Part shown: one piece after another, positions 1 through 8,120 of the stretch
Numbering within the stretch: position 1 is the first letter of the stretch
Layout of the letters: each line of letters opens with the position of its first letter
Source of the DNA: Candidatus Kryptoniota bacterium
GTDB taxonomy: Bacteria > Bacteroidota > Ignavibacteria > Kryptoniales > Kryptoniaceae
Direction of reading: 5' to 3'
Length of the DNA: 64,000 nucleotides
Assembly: GCA_938074445.1 (NCBI GenBank)
Contig: CALJEK010000003.1
Span: 62,001-126,000 of the forward strand
Notes under the pieces: model-generated
Told to the model about the DNA's origin: nothing
What the model saw: the letters and a program-made list of their open reading frames with translations, nothing else
Database searches by the model: none
Position numbers and translations under genes: made by a program

Positions 1-1572
1 ATGCGCTTTTATCTGCTTCGGGACAAGAAAATATTTTGCTATGTTTAACTTTTCCTCTTCTATGTAACTTGGTATCTCAATTATTTCCATTCTATCCCTC
101 AAAGCTGGCGGAATCGGTTCAATCATATTCGCAGTCGCTATAAACATGACCTTTGAAAGGTCGAATGGAACTTCAATATAGTGATCACTAAACGAATGAT
201 TTTGCTCTGGATCGAGGACTTCAAGCAAAGCAGCTGCCGGATCACCGCGGAAATCAGCACCAATTTTATCGACCTCATCAAGCATGAAGACAGGATTGTT
301 TGAACCAGCCTTTCTAATTCCCTGAATTATTCTCCCCGGCAAAGCACCGATGTAAGTTCTTCTATGCCCTCTTATCTCAGCCTCATCGTGAACCCCACCG
401 AGCGAAATTCTAACAAATTTTCTTCCCAAGGCTTCGGCAATTGACCTCCCAAGTGATGTTTTCCCAACCCCTGGCGGTCCAACAAAGCAAAGTATCGGAC
501 CGCGCATATCATTCTTTAACTTGCGAACCGCAAGATACTCAAGGATTCTCTTTTTAACCTTTTCAAGCCCGTAGTGATCCCTTTCCAATATTTCCTCGGC
601 TTTCTTTATGTCGAGATTATCTTCCGTTGAGATGCTCCATGGCAATTCTATTAGCCAATCCAGATAAGTTCTCGCAACTGTATATTCAGCGGAAGATGGA
701 TGCATTCGGGATAACCTTTCAAGCTCCTTCAACGCAACCTTACGAGCTTCTTCAGGCATATTTGCTTTTTCGATTTTCTCCCTCAATTCCCTGATCTCCG
801 CCCCTTCCTCATCCTCGCCAAGTTCCCGCTTTATCGCTTTTAATTGCTCTCTCAGGAAATACTCACGCTGATTCCTCGTGATCTCATCTTGAACCTCAGC
901 TTGAATTTTATTCCCAAGCTCGAGCCGTTGTGCATGCCGATTTAAAATGAAATGACATTTTTTCAAACGATCCTTTATGTTAACTTGTTCAAGAATTTCC
1001 TGCTTTTCAGCCACAGAAACATTTAAAATCGACCCAACAATATCTGGAAGCGCATATATATCATCGGTACCGCTTACCATATTTGCTTGTTCAGGTGTTA
1101 AGTCCGGAGAAAGTTCGACAACCCTCTTAAAGACATTTTTAATCGCGACTGAAAGAGCTTCAGCTTCAATATCTATCTCACCTTCATCATCAACCTGCTG
1201 AACTATTCCCCTTAAATACGGCTCCTGCTGAATAAACGATAAAATTTTAGCTCGATGCAAACCCTGAACAAACACGCTCTTTGAACCATCTGGCAAGTTA
1301 TAAACCTTAAGTATCTTTGCAACTGTCCCAAAATGATAAACATCGTTTGGAGTTGGCTTCTCTATCTGCGGTTCCTTTTGTGCAACGATTAAAACTAACT
1401 CCCCTGCCTTATTAGCATCCTCTATCAGCTTTATAGTGCTTTCCCTTCCAACAGAAAGAGGCATAAATTGTTTCGGGAAAAATACCGAATTCCTCAACGG
1501 CAAAACAGACATCGCCTCAGGAATATGTATATGCTGTTCAGGACCCTTAACAACTCTGCTTTCTTCTCCCAT
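1..1572 (-). CDS. lon: Lon ATP-dependent protease, C-terminus cut by window edge
   Basis: ATP-dependent serine protease that degrades misfolded and regulatory proteins in the cytoplasm. 524 codons are visible from the ATG at 1572 to the window edge, in frame throughout. The N-terminal substrate-binding (LAN) domain occupies roughly residues 15-215, followed by a helical region. The AAA+ domain has a Walker A motif GPPGVGKTS at residues 365-373, a Walker B region ending FMLDEVDK, and a sensor motif IATAN. These positions match full-length bacterial Lon. The proteolytic domain with the Ser-Lys dyad lies beyond base 1 and cannot be checked. A ferritin-like gene and an hsp20 lie just upstream on the same strand, which forms a small stress-related group. 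Confidence 0.96.
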   Translation of the reverse strand, partial: MGEESRVVKGPEQHIHIPEAMSVLPLRNSVFFPKQFMPLSVGRESTIKLIEDANKAGELVLIVAQKEPQIEKPTPNDVYHFGTVAKILKVYNLPDGSKSVFVQGLHRAKILSFIQQEPYLRGIVQQVDDEGEIDIEAEALSVAIKNVFKRVVELSPDLTPEQANMVSGTDDIYALPDIVGSILNVSVAEKQEILEQVNIKDRLKKCHFILNRHAQRLELGNKIQAEVQDEITRNQREYFLREQLKAIKRELGEDEEGAEIRELREKIEKANMPEEARKVALKELERLSRMHPSSAEYTVARTYLDWLIELPWSISTEDNLDIKKAEEILERDHYGLEKVKKRILEYLAVRKLKNDMRGPILCFVGPPGVGKTSLGRSIAEALGRKFVRISLGGVHDEAEIRGHRRTYIGALPGRIIQGIRKAGSNNPVFMLDEVDKIGADFRGDPAAALLEVLDPEQNHSFSDHYIEVPFDLSKVMFIATANMIEPIPPALRDRMEIIEIPSYIEEEKLNIAKYFLVPKQIKAH

Positions 1573-1606
1573 GTTTTTATCTCTCTTTGTTTTAATTGTT
1601 TAAAAA

Positions 1607-2101
1607 CTAACATAACTTCATCACCACATCCATCAAAATATCTTTATGCCTCTCTTCATCCTCGACTATCTCCCTAAGCAAATTTTTAACTTTGTCATCT
1701 TCCAATTTATTGATCTGCGAAATATACCCTTCATAAATCTCCTTATCAAACTCAAGAACGGCAACAAGCCTTCTAAAGCCCCTTTGATCATGAATTGTTT
1801 CCATCCTCACATCAAAAATTTTCGGCAATGGATTCACACTTCCACCAAGTTCTATAATTTTTTGTTTCAACTTTTCAGCGTGTCCACGCTCCTCGCTCGC
1901 AACTTTCTTCAGTTTTTCCCTTAAAAAATCAAATGGGATAATTTCAGAATATTCCTCCATTAACTTTGCAATAGCGATCTCCTTTGAATAATTTTCGTTC
2001 AAAATCTTCAAAATTTCTTCCCTTTCTGAAAAATGTGGCATAAGCAGGCTTTTTAAAATTTCTGTAAAACTTCTTTTTCTCGCTTGTGCCTCCATCGCCA
2101 T
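1607..2101 (-). CDS. ferritin-like di-iron four-helix protein
   Basis: A 164-residue, strongly helical protein of the ferritin/rubrerythrin-like superfamily. Two ExxH metal-binding motifs are visible, EERGH at residues 70-74 and DEERH at 148-152. Further glutamates lie in helices one and three (around residues 41-50 and 118-124), as expected for a carboxylate-bridged di-iron site in a four-helix bundle. There is no rubredoxin-type Cys4 domain, so this is not a full rubrerythrin. The likely role is iron binding or peroxide/oxygen handling; the substrate cannot be read from the sequence. It sits 34 bases upstream of lon on the same strand, which suggests co-expression under stress. The start at 2101 (MAME) is one of two close ATGs. 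Confidence 0.75.
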   Translation of the reverse strand: MAMEAQARKRSFTEILKSLLMPHFSEREEILKILNENYSKEIAIAKLMEEYSEIIPFDFLREKLKKVASEERGHAEKLKQKIIELGGSVNPLPKIFDVRMETIHDQRGFRRLVAVLEFDKEIYEGYISQINKLEDDKVKNLLREIVEDEERHKDILMDVVMKLC

Positions 2102-2159
2102 TTTGAACTTCTTTGTTTTCCATCAGCCTATATAAATTTATGAATTAAAATTAAAAAAT

Positions 2160-2177
2160 CCCGCCAAAATTGGCGGG
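2160..2177 (-). terminator. rho-independent terminator of hsp20
   Basis: CCCGCCAA and TTGGCGGG form an 8-bp stem around a 2-base centre. On the minus strand the stem is followed by ATTTTTTAATTTT. It lies 10 bases past the hsp20 stop codon and so ends the hsp20 transcript. Confidence 0.8.
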
Positions 2178-2186
2178 ATTTATTTA

Positions 2187-2642
2187 TTAATCAACCTTGA
2201 TCTCAATCTCCTTGGGTTTCGCTTCCTCAACCTTCGGAAGCTTTATCGTAAGAACACCATCTTTAAATTTAGCCTCAACTTTATCAACCTTTACAGTCCC
2301 TGGCAATGAAAACGACCTCGCAAATGAACCATACACACGCTCAATTCTATGGTAATTCTCCTTCTTAGTTTCTTTCTCTTGTTTCTTCTCTCCACTTATC
2401 ACAAGGATATTATCTTTTATCGTTATCTTGATATCATCTTTGCTGACACCAGGAACCTCCGCCCTTACAATATATTCGTCGTCTGTTTCAGATATATCAA
2501 CCCTCGGGCTCCAACTTACCAACCTGACTTCCTCATCCTCAAAGCCATGGAAAAATCTGTCAAATATCCTGTTTATCTCTCTCTGAAGGTCAAAAATTTC
2601 TGTGGCAAGGTCTTTCATCGGGTTCCATCTGATGAGTGTCAT
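2187..2642 (-). CDS. Hsp20 small heat-shock protein
   Basis: Small heat-shock protein (alpha-crystallin family, about 151 residues), an ATP-independent holdase for unfolding proteins. After a short N-terminal arm (MTLIRWNPMKDL) comes the alpha-crystallin domain. It includes PRVDISETDDEYIVRAEVPG, then the GVLTIKLPK signature near the C-terminus and an IEIK-type tail that normally mediates oligomer assembly. I place the start at the ATG at 2642 because a strong Shine-Dalgarno AAAGGAGGTG lies at 2651-2660. A longer reading to 2696 would start upstream of that site and is unlikely. A terminator directly follows the gene. The upstream region shared with the divergent PASTA gene contains a 13-base direct repeat that could be regulatory. 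Confidence 0.95.
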   Translation of the reverse strand: MTLIRWNPMKDLATEIFDLQREINRIFDRFFHGFEDEEVRLVSWSPRVDISETDDEYIVRAEVPGVSKDDIKITIKDNILVISGEKKQEKETKKENYHRIERVYGSFARSFSLPGTVKVDKVEAKFKDGVLTIKLPKVEEAKPKEIEIKVD

Positions 2643-2717
2643 GGCTTTTTCACCTCCTTTGATTTTTAATTTTTGTTTTTGAATTTCAAATTCCAATAAA
2701 ATATAATTCCAAATACT

Positions 2718-2829
2718 GTGCCATTCTAAAAAGATTAAAAATCATTGCGTTTAACTATAGCCCGCATTTGCCAAGCTGGCAAGGGATTATTGAAATTTTG
2801 TTAGGTTGATGTCAAAGTGTCATTCTAAA
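2718..2829. repeat. imperfect 13-base direct repeat in divergent intergenic region
   Basis: GTGCCATTCTAAA at 2718-2730 and GTGTCATTCTAAA at 2817-2829 differ at one base and lie 99 bases apart, between hsp20 and the PASTA gene. A short inverted repeat TTGCCA-AGC-TGGCAA lies between them (2768-2782). The function is unknown; a regulator binding-site pair is one possibility. Confidence 0.4.
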
Positions 2830-2918
2830 TTGCATTATTCGACAAGATTAAATTGTGAGTTTAGAGATTTATTTTTATATTTTTGAGGAAAGTTAAAAAG
2901 ACATCCTTAACACAAGTG

Positions 2919-3668
2919 ATGAAAAGGAAGCAGCTCAAAAAATTAGTCATAGTTGCGATTGCATTTGTTATACTCATTTTGGCTATGGATAAAATTGCGA
3001 TGCCATTTTATGTTAATTCGGTTAAATCTGTGAAAATGCCCAATCTCATCGGTAAAAAACTTGAAGATGCAAAACGAATAATTGACTCATTAAATCTAAA
3101 ACTCGAAAGTATAACTGAACGACCTGATACGAGATTTCCTGCTGGATATGTGATAATCCAAAACCCAAGACCGGGAATGAGAGTAAAAGAGGGAAGGCGT
3201 GTCTACTTCGTCGTCAGTTCCGGCGAAGAGAAAGTTGAAGTTCCTTCCCTTATTGGAAAGTCAATCCGCGAGGCTAAATTAACACTTGAAAAATTTGGGT
3301 TAAGACTTGGTGATGTTGAATATGACTTCTCCACCGATTTTCCTGAAGGAGCGATTTTTTCACAGTCGATCCCTGAGAAAGCAAAGGTTTCAATCGGAAC
3401 ACCAGTTTCAGTTGTTGTAAGTTTAGGAGATGCTGAAGGCAAAACGCAAGTCCCCAATTTAATTGGAATTCCACTTTCAAAAGTTGAGAGAATTTTAAAC
3501 GAAGCCGGACTTAACATAGGTAAAATAGTTTATGAGCCAAACCCAACAGTCCTGCCAAACACCGTAATTGAACAATTCCCCAGACCTGGTTCCTTTGTTG
3601 CTAAAGGTTCAACTGTCGATGTTTTTGTAGCAAAGGAGTTTTCCGAAACCCAAAAACAAAACTATTGA
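2919..3668 (+). CDS. membrane-anchored PASTA-repeat protein
   Basis: About 249 residues. A basic N-terminus (MKRKQLKKL) precedes one membrane segment (about residues 8-28), and three PASTA domains follow (about 40-105, 107-175 and 180-245). Each begins with a P-x-L-I-G-x-x-x-x-x-A/E motif such as VPSLIGKSIREA. PASTA domains bind peptidoglycan fragments or beta-lactams. Here they are not attached to a kinase or a penicillin-binding protein, so the protein is a stand-alone cell-wall-facing PASTA protein of unknown partner. I chose the ATG at 2919 because the in-frame TTG at 2883 lies inside a TATTTTTG element (2878-2885) that resembles a Bacteroidota -7 box. The rpe gene follows after 7 bases. 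Confidence 0.85.
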   Translation: MKRKQLKKLVIVAIAFVILILAMDKIAMPFYVNSVKSVKMPNLIGKKLEDAKRIIDSLNLKLESITERPDTRFPAGYVIIQNPRPGMRVKEGRRVYFVVSSGEEKVEVPSLIGKSIREAKLTLEKFGLRLGDVEYDFSTDFPEGAIFSQSIPEKAKVSIGTPVSVVVSLGDAEGKTQVPNLIGIPLSKVERILNEAGLNIGKIVYEPNPTVLPNTVIEQFPRPGSFVAKGSTVDVFVAKEFSETQKQNY

Positions 3669-3675
3669 TGACGGA

Positions 3676-4362
3676 ATGTTTAAACTCGCCCCATCTTTAC
3701 TGTCCGCTGACTTTTCCGACCTCAAAAATGAAATAAAAAAAGCCGAAGAAGGCGGAGCAGACCTTTTTCATCTTGATATAATGGATGGTCATTTCGTCCC
3801 AAATTTAACATTCGGACCGATGATAGTTAAAGCAATAAGGGAATTAACCTCTCTTCCTCTCGATTCTCATCTTATGATTTTAAACCCAGATCAATACATA
3901 GACGAATTTAGAAATGCAGGTTCAGACATAATAACTGTCCATTATGAGACATGTCCGCATTTGCATAAAACAATAATGAAAATCAAACAAACCGGGGCAA
4001 AAGCTGGAGTCGCAATAAATCCTGCTACCCCTGTTCTCGTCATCGAGGAAATTATCGACTATGTCGATCTCCTGCTGATAATGTCAGTTAACCCTGGCTT
4101 TGGAGGACAAAAATTTATTGAAACCTCGTTAAGAAAAATTATCCAAGCTAAAAAAATTATCACGGAAAGAAATCTCGATGTTGAGATTGAAGTTGACGGT
4201 GGCATCGACCTCAATAATGTTGAACTCTTACTTGAAGCTGGAGCAGATATAATTGTCGCTGGTTCATCAATTTTTAAGTCAAACGATGTAACTGAAACAG
4301 TTAAGAAATTTAAGAAAAAGTTTATCGAGTACGAATTTAAAAACAAAGCGAAATTTGTATGA
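3676..4362 (+). CDS. rpe: ribulose-phosphate 3-epimerase
   Basis: Interconverts D-ribulose 5-phosphate and D-xylulose 5-phosphate in the pentose phosphate pathway. It is a 228-residue TIM barrel of normal length. The metal-binding and catalytic residues are visible: H32 and D34 in HLDIMDGHFVPN, H65 in DSHLM, and D174 in EVDGGID. The phosphate-binding loops VNPGFGGQKF (138-147) and AGSSIF are also intact. The stop overlaps the start of nagA (ATGA), so the two are translationally coupled. Together with the PASTA gene they form a short plus-strand operon. Confidence 0.97.
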   Translation: MFKLAPSLLSADFSDLKNEIKKAEEGGADLFHLDIMDGHFVPNLTFGPMIVKAIRELTSLPLDSHLMILNPDQYIDEFRNAGSDIITVHYETCPHLHKTIMKIKQTGAKAGVAINPATPVLVIEEIIDYVDLLLIMSVNPGFGGQKFIETSLRKIIQAKKIITERNLDVEIEVDGGIDLNNVELLLEAGADIIVAGSSIFKSNDVTETVKKFKKKFIEYEFKNKAKFV

Positions 4363-5525
4363 TAAAAACTGTATTGAGAAATGTCAATGCTGTCACCCCT
4401 TTCAGAATAATCGAAAATGCCGGGATAATAATAGAGGGAAAGAAAATCGCTGAAATAGGAAAACTTGAAGATTTAAAATTCGAATCGGATGAGGAATATG
4501 AATTTTTCGATTTAGATGGAATGTATGCTGTACCTGGGTTTATTGACCTTCATGTTCACGGTGGACTTGGGTATGGATTTGAGGACGAAGAGGATGATGC
4601 ACTTTTCAAAATAAGCGAATTTTTCTTCCAACATGGCACAACTGGTTTACTTGCGACGCTTTATCCAAAGCCGGAAAAAGAATTCGTCCGCGAACTAAGA
4701 CGACTTGCCGATTTCATAGAGCAAAATCACTCTAACATCTGGGGAATACATCTTGAAGGTCCATTTTTAAATCCAGAAGAACGAGGAGCGATGAACCCGG
4801 ACTACCTCTTGAAACCATCGCTTGATGCTTGGTATACATTACGGGATGCTGGACGCGGATTTATAAAAATAATGACAATCGCCCCTGAACTTCCAGGAGC
4901 TTATGAAGTTATGCGCGAAGCTGCCCTTGATGGAGTTATACTATCAATCGGACATTCAATTGCAGACATAGATGAAATCCAAACGGCGATACACAACGGC
5001 GCTGCACATGTAACACATATGTTCAATGCGATGAAACCGTTTCACCACCGTGATCCGGGCGTTATAACTGGCTCACTTCTTTTCGACGAGCTTAAAATAG
5101 AACTTATTGCCGACGGAGTCCACGTGCATCCTATGGTGATGAAACTTCTTTATAAAATAAAAGGAGCTTCCGGGATCATACTTATAACCGATGCGATGAA
5201 AATGTGTGGGTTACCCGATGGGGAATATGAATTTGCCGATCAAAAAGTGATTGTTAAAGATAAAAAGATATTTCTTGAAGATGGAACTTTGGCTGGGAGC
5301 ACACTTACAATGGAACGAGCAGTAAAAGTTATGGTTGAACTTGTTGATGTTCCAATTACATCAGCAGTTAGAATGGCTTCTCTAAATCCAGCTCGCGTCC
5401 TCGGGAAAGAACATCGCAAAGGGATACTTGCAACCGGAAAAGATGCTGATATAGTCGTGCTCGATAAAGATTTTAATGTCCATATGACGATTTACGAGGG
5501 AGAAATAAAATATAGAAGAGATTAA
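4359..5525 (+). CDS. nagA: N-acetylglucosamine-6-phosphate deacetylase
   Basis: Removes acetate from N-acetylglucosamine 6-phosphate, feeding amino sugars from cell wall or chitin into glycolysis and wall synthesis. 388 residues, amidohydrolase superfamily. Metal and catalytic motifs are in the expected order: HVHGG (65-69), HLEGPFLNP with E133, GHS with H198, HVTHMFNAM with H219, and the catalytic aspartate D277 in LITDAM. The C-terminal NPARVLG and DADIVVLD segments are typical of the family. No nagB or transporter is adjacent, so the substrate route is not shown by context. It overlaps rpe by four bases. Confidence 0.95.
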   Translation: MIKTVLRNVNAVTPFRIIENAGIIIEGKKIAEIGKLEDLKFESDEEYEFFDLDGMYAVPGFIDLHVHGGLGYGFEDEEDDALFKISEFFFQHGTTGLLATLYPKPEKEFVRELRRLADFIEQNHSNIWGIHLEGPFLNPEERGAMNPDYLLKPSLDAWYTLRDAGRGFIKIMTIAPELPGAYEVMREAALDGVILSIGHSIADIDEIQTAIHNGAAHVTHMFNAMKPFHHRDPGVITGSLLFDELKIELIADGVHVHPMVMKLLYKIKGASGIILITDAMKMCGLPDGEYEFADQKVIVKDKKIFLEDGTLAGSTLTMERAVKVMVELVDVPITSAVRMASLNPARVLGKEHRKGILATGKDADIVVLDKDFNVHMTIYEGEIKYRRD

Positions 5526-5527
5526 AA

Positions 5528-5911
5528 GTGCTTGGAATAATCCTGACGATTTTTTTGCTTGCCAGTCCTCAACCAAACAAAAATAAATATGTTTCTTCTG
5601 ATTTTAAACTTGAAAAAAGCAAACATAATGAGTTCATCCTTACCATCATCTTAAAGCCAGTAGATAAAATTCACATAAACTCCGAACCCACACTGAGTAT
5701 AAAATTCAACGATCCGCTTATTGAAATTTTAGAAATTAAATTTGACAAAACAGAAAAAAATTACATTGACACACGCAAACCGATAATTGTTAAACTGAAA
5801 CCAAAGGTGAAAAACCTGAAATCGTTGAGTGGGGAACTAACATATTTTTACTGTTCCGAGGCTGAGGGATGGTGTTCAAAATTTACTGAGAGATTTGAAG
5901 TTAAACTATAA
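5528..5911 (+). CDS. small secreted protein with nDsbD-like cysteine pair
   Basis: A 127-residue protein with a GTG start two bases after the nagA stop, probably the last gene of that operon. A hydrophobic N-terminus (MLGIILTIFLLASP) looks like a signal peptide. The rest is predicted beta-rich, with alternating hydrophobic residues. Near the C-terminus FYCSEAEGWCSKF places C109 and C116 six residues apart. This resembles the cysteine-bearing strand of the N-terminal domain of DsbD-type thiol reductases, and the alternation fits an immunoglobulin-like fold. I do not recognise the family with certainty. The cysteines could form a disulfide or exchange electrons with a thioredoxin-like partner. 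Confidence 0.55.
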   Translation: MLGIILTIFLLASPQPNKNKYVSSDFKLEKSKHNEFILTIILKPVDKIHINSEPTLSIKFNDPLIEILEIKFDKTEKNYIDTRKPIIVKLKPKVKNLKSLSGELTYFYCSEAEGWCSKFTERFEVKL

Positions 5912-5919
5912 AGTAAAGT

Positions 5920-7275
5920 TCACTTGCCCCGCAGAATTAACCTCGCGGATCGCTCTGCAAGTGTGGTATCAACACATACAACCTTATCAGCATCAGCAAT
6001 AAAAATCAAACCAGCTTTTAAATCAATACTGCGCGGAAAATTTAACCCATTGAGACTTTCGGCTTTAAAAATCCTTTCAACTTTGTCATCTACAACCTTT
6101 GCAATACCTTTGAGCCCTAAATCAGCAACAAATAGACAATTCAACACCGAATCATACTTTACATCAACCGGCGCGATCAAAATATCCTTAAGCTTCCGCA
6201 AAAATTTTATCGTATCTCTTTTTGAATAAACAACGATCTGACCAAGTTCCGGGTCAGCACAGTAAATGTTATATTTATCAACAGCTACAGCGGTTGGAAA
6301 TTTTAATTTTTCAGGATCCGAGAAAGATGAAAGAAGTTTAAAATTACGGTCGAAAATTTTAAGCGCCCCATCGTCAATGACATAAAATTTTTCACCGTCC
6401 GTAGTTATATAACTTGGATACTTTACCAAAAATTGAGCAACGCTTGCAGTTTTATCAGGATAAGCAATGGTTATTTTCCCTACATCGCAAATATATAAAC
6501 CTTCTTTGAAATGCATCACCCCACCAGCCCATCTCAAATAAGTAAATCTATTTAAAACATTCCCAGCGGTGTCGAGCACTTGAACCTGCGAATAAACATC
6601 ACTTGAAATTGCAAACATCGATTCGTTAATAATCGCTATTGAATTTATGTGGTCAATCAAAGGCTCTTTAACTTTCTTCATATCTTCGATAGTTCTATAC
6701 TTCTCGCGAGACGAAATTATAAGATAGTCAATTTCTACTTTTCCCCCATCCGCACCCAGAATTATAAAACCGGATTTAAAATATGGTGTTTCTTCGAAAA
6801 CTTTTTTATCATTTAGATAAACGACGTATCTTTCAGGTGTGACCTCGATGGCTATCGTTTTAAATTTATCTGTTAGAGAAGGAAGCGATACAAATTTCTT
6901 AATTTTCTCTTCCCCAGTTGGCTCAACCACGCCTGTGTAAATTGCATTGCCAAACAGTTTAACATAATTTCCAACGCGCAACGAATAAATATCATAAACA
7001 TTGAACATAACCAAGATATTGTTTCCTGAAAACCTTAATTTTACGGTGTATCTTGATTTTGGCGGTATTAAAAAATTCAACCCCAAAAGTGAGGGTTTAT
7101 CTTCTGTTTTTAAATTGAGCTTGCCGTTCTCAATCCCCCAACCACCCGATATTGGAACCCACACATCGCTTAACCTTGAGCCGACGAAATCATCAGAGAA
7201 CCATATATTTTGTGCTGTGATATTAAGATGAAAAAACAAAATTAAAAATTTTAAGCCAAATAAACTCCTTAACAT
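5920..7275 (-). CDS. secreted beta-propeller protein with N-terminal jelly-roll domain
   Basis: A 451-residue exported protein. A signal peptide covers about residues 1-21 (ending NITAQ). The first part, about residues 24-190, looks like a concanavalin-type jelly roll, as in LamG or DUF1080 proteins (FSDDFVGSRLSDVW, then GIENGKL). Residues about 205-450 form repeated blades of the NHL/six-bladed propeller type, with motifs such as FPTAVAVDKYNIYCADPELG and INGLNFPRSIDL-like segments. The function is unknown: ligand binding at the cell surface is likely, and no catalytic residues are evident. It converges with the nagA operon, with only 8 bases between the stops. Confidence 0.65.
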   Translation of the reverse strand: MLRSLFGLKFLILFFHLNITAQNIWFSDDFVGSRLSDVWVPISGGWGIENGKLNLKTEDKPSLLGLNFLIPPKSRYTVKLRFSGNNILVMFNVYDIYSLRVGNYVKLFGNAIYTGVVEPTGEEKIKKFVSLPSLTDKFKTIAIEVTPERYVVYLNDKKVFEETPYFKSGFIILGADGGKVEIDYLIISSREKYRTIEDMKKVKEPLIDHINSIAIINESMFAISSDVYSQVQVLDTAGNVLNRFTYLRWAGGVMHFKEGLYICDVGKITIAYPDKTASVAQFLVKYPSYITTDGEKFYVIDDGALKIFDRNFKLLSSFSDPEKLKFPTAVAVDKYNIYCADPELGQIVVYSKRDTIKFLRKLKDILIAPVDVKYDSVLNCLFVADLGLKGIAKVVDDKVERIFKAESLNGLNFPRSIDLKAGLIFIADADKVVCVDTTLAERSARLILRGK

Positions 7276-7332
7276 CTAAAAATATGGACTTTGTTTTTCA
7301 CTTGTATAAGTTTGCAAAAATTCAGATAAATT

Positions 7333-8115
7333 TCAACCTATGGGCTTCTCAATAAGACCAAGTTTAATGAGGGCATCGTAAGCAGCGAACTTTTCAGCTT
7401 CCTTTTTATTTTTACCTCGCCCCACCCCAACAACTTGCTCCCCAAGCAAAACTTCAACTGTGAAAACTCTTTCATGTTCAGGACCCTCAACCTTAACAAC
7501 TCTGTAACTTACTTCAAGATTTTTCTTATGAGAATATTCAACAAGTATGCTTTTGTAATGCTCCTTTGTTGACTCGTAAAAATTTAAATCAAACTCTCCA
7601 ATTAACTCCTTAAAAACCCGAGCCAAAAATTTTTTTGTTGCTTCAAACCCAGAATCAAGATATATTGCACCAACAATTGCTTCAAACGTATCTGCAAGCA
7701 TCGAGTTATATCCTTGAATAAGAGCTCGCCTCGCTGAGTGACTTAAAAGCATAAATTCATCAAGCTTTAAAAGGTAGGCATACTTAATTAAAATCCCCTT
7801 GTTTATAATGCGCGACCTTAAACGAGTCAACCTCCCTTCAGTTGCAAATGGATATGCCTTATATAGAAATTCACCAGCAATAAGATTTAAAATTGAATCG
7901 CCAAGAAATTCAAGTCTCTCATTTGACTCAAGCTTTATCCCGTACTTTTGCTTTGCAACAGGAACGAATGATCTATGTGTCAAAGCCTGAATAAAAATAT
8001 CCCTATTACTAATCTTCACCCCGAGAATTTTTTCAAGCTCCTTAAACTTATCTTTACTTATCAGTTTCGAGTCCCAACGATTTAAAAGCGCACGCAGTTT
8101 TTTAATTAAATTAAT
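7333..8115 (-). CDS. rnc: ribonuclease III
   Basis: Double-strand-specific endoribonuclease that processes rRNA precursors and other structured RNAs. The signature ERLEFLGDS lies at about residues 68-76, and the second acidic cluster DTFEAIVGAIYLD near residue 143 supplies the remaining magnesium ligands. A double-stranded-RNA-binding domain occupies about residues 184-255 (SILVEYSHKK through GRGKNKKEAEKFAAYDAL). The upstream limit is a TTG codon (8116-8118) two bases from the fabF stop, with a GAAG element before it. No ATG is available ahead of the catalytic domain, so I treat the TTG as the start. It is the last gene of the lipid operon; rnc after acpP-fabF is a common bacterial order. Confidence 0.95.
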   Translation of the reverse strand: MNLIKKLRALLNRWDSKLISKDKFKELEKILGVKISNRDIFIQALTHRSFVPVAKQKYGIKLESNERLEFLGDSILNLIAGEFLYKAYPFATEGRLTRLRSRIINKGILIKYAYLLKLDEFMLLSHSARRALIQGYNSMLADTFEAIVGAIYLDSGFEATKKFLARVFKELIGEFDLNFYESTKEHYKSILVEYSHKKNLEVSYRVVKVEGPEHERVFTVEVLLGEQVVGVGRGKNKKEAEKFAAYDALIKLGLIEKPIG

Positions 8116-8120
8116 CAAAA

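Noticed and set aside
977-1201. Plus-strand reading frames inside lon
   Set aside because: They are in the shadow of a continuous minus-strand Lon reading frame with clear motifs.
2697-2882. A tRNA or small RNA gene in the hsp20/PASTA gap
   Set aside because: Only a short stem (TTGCCA/TGGCAA) is visible; no cloverleaf or CCA-adjacent acceptor stem can be drawn.
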